From Betaproteobacteria bacterium RIFCSPLOWO2_02_FULL_62_17 (lineage in GTDB: Bacteria; Pseudomonadota; Gammaproteobacteria; Burkholderiales; SG8-39), in assembly GCA_001770355.1 (NCBI GenBank), contig MEQV01000077.1, positions 1-20,711 of the forward strand: a stretch of DNA of 20,711 nucleotides, in the 5' to 3' direction. A program made the position numbers and the translations under genes. How positions within the stretch are numbered: the stretch's first letter is position 1; each line of letters begins with the position of its first letter. The notes under the pieces were generated by a model that saw only the letters and a program-made list of their open reading frames with translations, was not told the DNA's origin and did not search any database. Of this stretch, positions 15,211-20,711 are shown in pieces.

Positions 15211-16403
15211 GCTAGTTCGATTGCCTTCCCGTCCGGACCGCGCCCCTGCGCGCAGTACTGCCCGATTTTTTCTATCAACGGCTGGTCGGTGACGCAGTAT
15301 AGGATCGCATCGCGCGAGGCGCTGCTGTTGATATGTCGGCGCCACATGTTGTTGGGCACCACGAAGACATCGTTGCGGCGCCATTCCAGGCGCATGCCGT
15401 TGACCTCGGTGACGCCTTCGCCCTCCATGACGGTGTAGACGTTGCTCGCGGTGTGGCGGAAGGCCTGCGTCGACTCCCCGGGTTTCAGCAGTTGCGCGCG
15501 GTAGGACAGCGTCGGGAAAACCGGGCCGCCGGAAAGCGGATTGGCGAATTCGATGTGTATCCCCTCGTAGGGATCGCCGCTGGCGCCGCCCAGATCGTGC
15601 AGGGTCTTTGCCACGTCGGCACCGCGATAATGAAACTGCGGCGACACATTCTTTCCCGTGCCGCGCGGGAACGGCTGAAAGCGCGGCACCAGCCCACCGC
15701 TGCCGTAAGCGAGCGTGGAGAAGCCCGCTACCGGCCGCCCGCCCATTTTCCAGTTGGCGGAATCCTGCCGGATCCAGATAAGATCGAGCATTTCCAGCAG
15801 CGGCCAGTCGAGCACATCCATCCAGATCACGGGCGTGTCATCGTCGTTACCGTGACCGTGCCAGGTGCCGTTGGGCGTCAGAATCAGATCGCCGCGCGCC
15901 GCGGGACATTTTTCGCCCTCGACCTCGGAATACCCGCCCTTGTCCGAAAGAATGGTGCGGCTGGCATTGGGCGTGTGCATGTGCGTCGGCGCGAGGTCTC
16001 CGGGCCGATAGATCGAGATCGCCACCCTTATCGAATTGGCGATTTTCAGCGCGCCCTTGAATCCCGGATTGGTCAAAAGCAATTGCTGGCGGTCGGTTTC
16101 CTCCAGCGGACAAAGCTCGGCCACCTTGTAGAGATAAGGCTCGATGAGCTTCCATTGCCACAGGTAGGGCACGGCGCGCGAGGGCAGATCCAGTGCACCC
16201 GCCGCCGCGAGCGGGGGCACGGTCGACTCAGTCAGGTGCCAGGGCGCCTGCGCCGCCGCGTTGGCGCGGGTGCGCAACCAGATGTTCAGATGCTCGACCT
16301 CCTCGTTGAGGAGTTCCATCTGGCGCAGCACCTCGCTGGTCATCGCGCCCGAGGGCCGGTCTTTGAGATGAACCGCCTTCGGTCTTGCTGCAATCGCGGA
16401 CAT
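15207..16403 (-). CDS. Gentisate 1,2-dioxygenase-like bicupin
   Basis: A 398-residue bicupin of the gentisate/1-hydroxy-2-naphthoate dioxygenase family, Fe(II) enzymes that cleave aromatic rings without a catechol pair. The first cupin has H141 and H143 in PTHMHTPNASR and further histidines in TWHGHGN (181-186), giving a 3-His site. The second cupin is represented by FRHTASNVYTVMEGEG (315-330) and VFVVPNNMWRRHIN. The N-terminus (ELLNEEVEHLNIWLR) also follows the family. The ATG at 16403 has GAGGGG at about 8 nt. Transcribed divergently from the SDR-MTHFR pair, 126 bp apart. Ring-cleavage activity is likely but the exact aromatic substrate is not assignable; a salicylate- or gentisate-type acid is the simplest guess. 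Confidence 0.88.
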   Translation of the reverse strand: MSAIAARPKAVHLKDRPSGAMTSEVLRQMELLNEEVEHLNIWLRTRANAAAQAPWHLTESTVPPLAAAGALDLPSRAVPYLWQWKLIEPYLYKVAELCPLEETDRQQLLLTNPGFKGALKIANSIRVAISIYRPGDLAPTHMHTPNASRTILSDKGGYSEVEGEKCPAARGDLILTPNGTWHGHGNDDDTPVIWMDVLDWPLLEMLDLIWIRQDSANWKMGGRPVAGFSTLAYGSGGLVPRFQPFPRGTGKNVSPQFHYRGADVAKTLHDLGGASGDPYEGIHIEFANPLSGGPVFPTLSYRAQLLKPGESTQAFRHTASNVYTVMEGEGVTEVNGMRLEWRRNDVFVVPNNMWRRHINSSASRDAILYCVTDQPLIEKIGQYCAQGRGPDGKAIELA

Positions 16404-16467
16404 GACGTTTCCCCTCGCTGTCAACAGCGCAAATCATAGTGCAGTTCGCCGCGGCCCGGAAAAGCAT

Positions 16468-16488
16468 GCGGGGGATTTCGCCCCCCGC
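16468..16488. repeat. GC-rich hairpin in the cupin/SDR divergent region
   Basis: GCGGGGG (16468-16474), a 7-nt loop and CCCCCGC (16482-16488) form a perfect 7-bp GC-only stem, about 42 nt upstream of the SDR start codon. No T-run follows. It could act as an operator, a transcript leader hairpin or a pause site. Confidence 0.4.
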
Positions 16489-16529
16489 GGAAGTAGAATC
16501 GGCTTCCACTGTGACGAATCGAGGCAGCA

Positions 16530-17279
16530 ATGCAGGTATTGGAAAACAAGGTTGCCATCGTTACCGGCGCCGGCCGCGGCATCGGCAGGGCCATTGCGCT
16601 CGCCTATGCCAAAGCGGGCGCGAGCGCGGTCATCGTTGGAAGAACCGCGCAGACCATCGAGGCGGTCGCGGCCGAAATCATTGCATTGGGCGGCAGCGCG
16701 CTTGCGGTTCGCGCCGACCTTGCGCAGGACGCCGACATCCAGCGCGTCATCGATGTCACGTTACAACGCTTTGGCAGCATCGACCTGCTGGTCAATAACG
16801 CGGGCATCATTCCTCCGTTCGTCGACCTGGTGGATTACGACCCGCGCATGTGGCGCGAGGTGATCAATATCAACCTCACCGCGCCCGCGCTGCTCATCAG
16901 GGGTGTGCTCCCGGATATGATCGCCAGGCGCTCGGGAAAGATCATCAACATCTCCAGCATCGGCGGTCGCAACGGCGGCAAGAGCCGCAGCGCCTACCGC
17001 GCCAGCAAGGCGGGCCTCATCAACCTGACGCAAAGCGTGGCGGCCGAAGTGAAAGTGCATGGCATCGATGTCAATTGCATCTGTCCCGGCGGCGTGGACA
17101 CCGAAGGGCTGTTGGAGTCCTTTGGCGCGGAGCGCTTGAATAAGCGCGACCCCCTGATCAAACCGGAGGAAATCGCCGAACTCGCCCTGTTCCTCGCCTC
17201 GCCGGCTAGTTCATCGATCACCGGCACCTCGATCGACGCATTCGGCCTTTCCAATCCGATCTTCCGTCCCTTGCCCTGA
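16530..17279 (+). CDS. SDR family NAD(P)-dependent oxidoreductase
   Basis: A 249-residue classical short-chain dehydrogenase. The nucleotide motif TGAGRGIG spans residues 12-19, NNAG 89-92, the active-site Ser is S142/S143 in IINISS, and Y156-x3-K160 in SAYRASK completes the triad. The basic residue in VGRTA (about 38) after the second strand suggests NADP use, as inference. The C-terminal PGGVDTE and GTSIDAFG blocks follow the family. ATG 16530 has GAGG at about 8 nt. It precedes the MTHFR fusion by 37 nt, so they are probably co-transcribed. Substrate unknown; in an aromatic-acid setting it might oxidise a hydroxyl or reduce a keto group. Confidence 0.92.
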   Translation: MQVLENKVAIVTGAGRGIGRAIALAYAKAGASAVIVGRTAQTIEAVAAEIIALGGSALAVRADLAQDADIQRVIDVTLQRFGSIDLLVNNAGIIPPFVDLVDYDPRMWREVININLTAPALLIRGVLPDMIARRSGKIINISSIGGRNGGKSRSAYRASKAGLINLTQSVAAEVKVHGIDVNCICPGGVDTEGLLESFGAERLNKRDPLIKPEEIAELALFLASPASSSITGTSIDAFGLSNPIFRPLP

Positions 17280-17316
17280 CACTATATGCGCCGATCTCCA
17301 CCTGCATAAGGCCGGC

Positions 17317-19029
17317 ATGGCGGTATCATCGGCGTGCCACTTCTCCGGGAACCGCGCCGCCATGTATGCACTAAGACGCCTGGCTGTACGCCATTCGCGC
17401 TTTTTCGAGCAGCTCTACCTTTACCTGGAGCGCGTGATGGTGTCGCTCGACCCGGTGTTTCAGCGCATCGGCTATGAGCGCCTGGAACGGCCCTTCGCGC
17501 TGACCGAGAGCGTGCTCAAGGGCCTGCTGTTCGACTGCAAGATGTGCGGCCAGTGCGTGCTTTCTTCGACCGGCATGTCGTGCCCGATGAACTGCCCCAA
17601 AAATCTGCGCAACGGCCCCTGCAGCGGCGTGCGCGCCGGAGGATTCTGCGAGGTGAAGCCGGACATGATGTGCGTCTGGGTGGACGCCCTTGAGGGTGCG
17701 GCGCGCATGAAGCACGGGCAGATCAAGATCTCCGTGGTGCAGCCGCCGGTGGACGGCGCGCTGCGCGGTTCTTCGGCGTGGCTCAGGGTCGCGCGCGAAA
17801 AGGCGCTCGAAAAGCGCCGCGAGGCCCCCCCGCCCGATCCCGGCAAGTTTGCGATTGCACGCACCTTTCCGCAGGCGCGGGCGGTTGAGCCGGCATCGGC
17901 GCCGCTTGCGGTTGAGCCGCAGGCCGCGCTGCACGGGCAAGCGGCCAGAGAGCTCCCTCGCGCAAACGCCGTAGCGGCGCATGCCGCGGCGCTCCCGGAA
18001 TCGATGGAAGCGGACCGGGCGACTCCGTTTCAGAGGCTCATGCCGTACGACCCGATCGTGCATGCGCCGCCGGTGCCGCCTCCCGGGTACAAATCGGCTT
18101 CGGGTCTCGAGCACACGCTGCGCAAGGGCTGGTTTGCCGTGACCGCGGAACTGAACCCGCCGGATTCCGCCGATCCCGGCGATGTTCTGGCCGCCGCCGA
18201 GCCTTTGAAGAACGTGGTCGACGCGATCAACGCCACCGACGCCTCAGGCGCCAACTGCCACATGTCATCGATGGGCATCTCGTCGATCCTTTCGCGCGCC
18301 GGTCTTGGCGTCGTCCTGCAGATCTCCTGCCGCGACAGGAATCGCATCGCCATTCAGGGCGATGTGCTCGGCGCGGCGGCGATGGGCGTGAGCAATGTGC
18401 TGTGTCTCACCGGAGACGGTGTCGCCGTGGGCGACCAGCCGGGTGCCAAGCCGGTGTTCGATTTCGACTGCATGTCGCTGCTGCGCACGCTCAGGGCCAT
18501 GCGCGACGAGCGCAAGTTCCTGTCGGGCCGCAGGATCACGACGCCGCCCCGGGTGTTCCTCGGCGCGGCGGAAAACCCCTGTATTCCGCCGTATGAGCTT
18601 CGTGCCGACCGCCTCGGCAAGAAGGTCGATGCCGGCGCCGACTTCATCCAGACCAACTACATTTTCGACATCGGGATGTTCGAGCGCTTCATGGCGCGGG
18701 TGCGCGACCTGGGCCTGCACGAGCGCGTCTTCATCCTGGCTGGCGTCGGCCCCTTGCCTTCGCCCAAGCAAGCGCGCTGGCTGCGCACCCATGTTCCGGG
18801 CATTCACATTCCCGACAGCCTCATCCGCCGTCTCGAGGGCGCGGCCAGTCCAGCCGACGAAGGCAAGAAGATCTGCATCGAGCTGATCCGGCAGATCCGC
18901 GAAATCCGCGGCGTCGCGGGCGTGCACGTGATGGCCTACCGGCGCGAGCACCTGGTCGGCGAAATTATCGAGGAATCAGGCATCTTGAAGGAGCGCATCG
19001 CCGCGCGCGAAGCCGAGCGCTCGCGCTGA
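17317..19029 (+). CDS. Fused MTHFR_C zinc/FeS-type domain and methylenetetrahydrofolate reductase
   Basis: A 570-residue fusion. The N-terminal part (about 60-165) is an MTHFR_C (MetV-like) domain with a cysteine cluster CKMCGQC (C74, C77, C80), then C89, C93, C102, C111 and C119, suited to bind zinc or an iron-sulfur cluster. An alanine/proline-rich low-complexity linker covers about 165-250. The C-terminal part (about 265-560) is a MetF-type TIM barrel, with E278 in TAELNPP at the catalytic Glu position and LTGDG (365-369), VFLGAAENP and ADFIQTNYIFD. It should interconvert methylene- and methyl-tetrahydrofolate. Start: ATG 17317 has AAGG nearby; ATG 17362 (MYALRRLAVRHSR) also fits homologues. 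It follows the SDR gene by 37 nt. In acetogens MetV and MetF are separate; here they are one chain. A role in C1 salvage from O-demethylation is inference. Confidence 0.9.
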   Translation: MAVSSACHFSGNRAAMYALRRLAVRHSRFFEQLYLYLERVMVSLDPVFQRIGYERLERPFALTESVLKGLLFDCKMCGQCVLSSTGMSCPMNCPKNLRNGPCSGVRAGGFCEVKPDMMCVWVDALEGAARMKHGQIKISVVQPPVDGALRGSSAWLRVAREKALEKRREAPPPDPGKFAIARTFPQARAVEPASAPLAVEPQAALHGQAARELPRANAVAAHAAALPESMEADRATPFQRLMPYDPIVHAPPVPPPGYKSASGLEHTLRKGWFAVTAELNPPDSADPGDVLAAAEPLKNVVDAINATDASGANCHMSSMGISSILSRAGLGVVLQISCRDRNRIAIQGDVLGAAAMGVSNVLCLTGDGVAVGDQPGAKPVFDFDCMSLLRTLRAMRDERKFLSGRRITTPPRVFLGAAENPCIPPYELRADRLGKKVDAGADFIQTNYIFDIGMFERFMARVRDLGLHERVFILAGVGPLPSPKQARWLRTHVPGIHIPDSLIRRLEGAASPADEGKKICIELIRQIREIRGVAGVHVMAYRREHLVGEIIEESGILKERIAAREAERSR

Positions 19030-19087
19030 TGGTCGATTCAAAAAGTTCCGGCGCAGGTGCTGCAGGAGTTCGGTGGACTGTGCGGCG

Positions 19088-19661
19088 CTAGCTCGCCCCG
19101 TTTTTCTCCAGTTCGAGGATCTCCTCCTCGCTGCAGCCAATCTCGCACAGAACACTCCGGTTATGCTCGCCAAGCGTTGGGGCGGCGGTGATGTCGGACC
19201 TTGCGCCGTCGAACAGGACCGGGTTGCGCAGCCCCGTGACTTTCCCTTCGGTGGGGTGGGTAACCGTGCACAGCGGGTCGAGATGCTTCACCTGCGGGTC
19301 GGCGAATACTTCCGCGGTGTCGTTGACAGGAGCAAAGGGGACATCGTTGGTCTCCAATAGCGCCATTCGATGCATTCTGGGCCGCGTGACGAAAACCCCG
19401 CTCAGGATAGTTCGCAGTTCGAGATAGTTTTCTATCCGGTTCGATGCCGCGCTTGCCAAGGTTGTAAGCCATGAAGTTGGGACTGTACAAGCCGCCGCGA
19501 AAACTGCGAAACGGGTCACCGCCTTGCGGATGCTCAATCTTGATCACATCCGCGCCGGCGTGCGCGAGCACCATGCCTGCCAGCGGCGCCGTGATCATGG
19601 TACCGAGTTCGAGGACCACCAGGCCTTCGAGCGGCTTCGGTGCTTGGTCGGTATTTTTCAT
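19088..19661 (-). pseudogene. CaiB/BaiF family III CoA-transferase pseudogene with internal deletion
   Basis: Two pieces of one CoA-transferase are visible in different frames. From ATG 19661 the N-terminus is intact (PLEGLVVLELGTMITAPLAG, GADVIKIEHPQGGDPFR, NFMAYNLGKRGIE) to about 19445, then family likeness ends. From about 19440 down to the stop at 19088 another frame gives a normal C-terminus (NRIENYLELRTILSGVFVTR, DVPFAPVNDTAEVFADPQV). Together they hold about 190 codons against roughly 400 in the family, so about 200 codons from the middle, including the catalytic Asp region, are missing, and the join shifts the frame. It cannot make a working enzyme. It lies divergent to the second Bug gene and convergent with the MTHFR fusion, and once probably served the same acyl-CoA pathway. 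Confidence 0.85.
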
Positions 19662-19776
19662 CTTGCAGAGGCCAGGTGTTGAGGTTGCGGCGAGTATCGC
19701 ACGGCGAGACGATTGCCTCCGGTCGCGAGATCCTGGCAGGCCCAGGTTGAGCGGCAATTCCTGCCGTGGCCTTTTA

Positions 19777-19805
19777 TTGATACACCTCAAGGGGATTAAT
19801 ATAGT
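19777..19805 (+). promoter_or_regulatory. sigma70-type promoter of the second Bug gene
   Basis: TTGATA (19777-19782) and TATAGT (19800-19805), each 5/6 matches to consensus, are spaced by exactly 17 bp in a locally AT-rich patch. Transcription would start near 19812, leaving a leader of about 90 nt before the GTG at 19903. Confidence 0.55.
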
Positions 19806-19902
19806 CGGGCGGTAAATTTCCGATACGTCGATTCACGCACCGGGCTCACAAGCCTGGCCGCGCCGACACCCAAGCCGACTCGTCAACACTGGAGGCACAG
19901 CC

Positions 19903-20711
19903 GTGCGACTAAAACCTCTTATTCCTGTGCTGCTATGCACGGCATTGCTGGCGCCCCATGCGGTGCTTGCGCAATCCTATCCGAGCAAACCCATACGCTT
20001 CGTCCTGAACGTCTCGGTGGGCGTCCTGTCCGATATCGTGATGCGCGTGGGCGTGGTGGAACTGGCCAGGCAAATGGGCCAACCGTGGATAATCGAAAAC
20101 CGACAGGGAGGCAATTTCGTTCCCGGTGCCACTGCCTGCAAGAATTCGGCGCCGGACGGCTACACCGTATGCCTGGTCAACGAACAATCCATGTCCCTTA
20201 ACCCACACATTATTTCCAAGCTGCCGTACGACCCGGATAAGGATTTCAAACCGGTTACCAATCTTTATGTTCAAGTGTCAGGGGTGGCGGCGGCCTCGCT
20301 CCTGGCGGTAAATTCGATCGCCGACCTGCAAAAATTAGGGGCGGCGAAATCCGCTGCAATGAATTTCGCCACGCTGGGCCCGGGCACCACCCAGGACATC
20401 CTGCGACAGTGGATGAACAACAAATGGAAAACAGAATTTGTCGGCGTGCCCTATAAAGGCATGAATGTGATCCTGAATGCGCTGGTCGCCGGCGAAAGCA
20501 GTGTGACCCAGACCTCGCTGGGCAGCGCCGGCCCTTATTTGAGCGGCGGAAAGGTCAAGCTGCTTGCCGTCAACAGCGCCAAGCGGCTGGCGAAAATGCC
20601 CGATGTTCCGACCTTCCATGAGGTGGGTCTGGGCGAATTTATTGACGTTCAAGGGCGATTCTGGTGGGGCCTGGTGGTGCCCGCCGGCGTCCCCGATGCC
20701 ATTGTGCAGCG
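19903..20711 (+). CDS. Bug/TctC-type periplasmic substrate-binding protein (3' end beyond window)
   Basis: The frame opens at GTG 19903, with GGAGG at 8 nt, and is open to the window edge (269 codons; a complete Bug protein has about 320). A signal peptide (PLIPVLLCTALLAPHAVLA, cleavage before QSYPSKP) is followed by the Bug pattern: PIRFVLN, WIIENRQGGNFVPGA, APDGYTVC, FATLGPG, GVPYKGMNVILNAL, DVPTFHEVGL. It is a clear paralogue of the complete Bug protein in this window, sharing the shortened ENxxGGNFVxGAxACK region and cysteines 79 and 90. A good promoter lies upstream. The ligand is unknown; carboxylates are usual. What follows it lies outside the window. Confidence 0.93.
   Translation, partial: MRLKPLIPVLLCTALLAPHAVLAQSYPSKPIRFVLNVSVGVLSDIVMRVGVVELARQMGQPWIIENRQGGNFVPGATACKNSAPDGYTVCLVNEQSMSLNPHIISKLPYDPDKDFKPVTNLYVQVSGVAAASLLAVNSIADLQKLGAAKSAAMNFATLGPGTTQDILRQWMNNKWKTEFVGVPYKGMNVILNALVAGESSVTQTSLGSAGPYLSGGKVKLLAVNSAKRLAKMPDVPTFHEVGLGEFIDVQGRFWWGLVVPAGVPDAIVQ

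Noticed and set aside
15333..16439. Long rightward frame opposite the cupin gene (and a similar one at 14449-15384 opposite the Ntn-hydrolase)
   Set aside because: Antisense shadows; no start context and no recognisable protein.

Overview
The window looks like chromosome of a GC-rich proteobacterium, most likely a soil or water betaproteobacterium of the Burkholderiales type. This is inferred from the high GC content, two orphan Bug/TctC-type periplasmic binding proteins of the kind that abound in that order, and a varied set of catabolic genes. There is no rRNA, tRNA, CRISPR array, complete insertion sequence, integrase or plasmid origin that I can recognise.

Layout. (1) 1-467: the 5' end of a leftward gene that runs off the window, then an AT-rich intergenic block. 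(2) 468-4012: two tandem, closely related HyuB-type (hydantoinase B / acetone carboxylase alpha) genes with no HyuA partner in view. They are followed by a small ORF (4035-4154) that is only a signal peptide, apparently the stump of a periplasmic-protein gene. (3) About 4.1-9.06 kb: an accessory block unlike its flanks. It holds a leftward trio DUF4160 - DUF2442 - SEC-C protein with overlapping or abutting reading frames, a divergent class II Fic protein (DUF4172-Fic-winged helix) whose start region carries two copies of a palindromic operator-like element, a small coiled-coil gene, a conserved cysteine-motif hypothetical gene, and a CheY-like receiver lacking its N-terminus. Several of these genes have odd or damaged start sites, so the block looks laterally acquired and partly decaying. 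(4) 9159-13363, leftward: Bug binding protein, ADP-forming-type acyl-CoA synthetase, amidohydrolase. (5) 13621-19029: a gamma-glutamyltransferase-family Ntn-hydrolase, convergent with a gentisate-dioxygenase-like bicupin. Divergent from the cupin are an SDR dehydrogenase and a fused MTHFR_C-MTHFR protein. (6) 19088-19661: a CaiB/BaiF CoA-transferase pseudogene with a large internal deletion. (7) 19903-end: a second Bug binding protein behind a good sigma70-type promoter, cut by the window edge.

How the genes may fit together (inference). The flanking regions resemble a carboxylate/aromatic uptake and catabolism locus: Bug proteins capture an organic acid, the acyl-CoA synthetase activates it, and the cupin, SDR, amidohydrolase, HyuB and Ntn-hydrolase act on ring, hydroxyl, amide or lactam groups. 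The MTHFR fusion would deal with folate-bound C1 units, for example from O-demethylation. No substrate can be assigned from sequence alone. The part most worth a second look is the DUF4160-DUF2442-SEC-C module next to the operator-flanked Fic gene.
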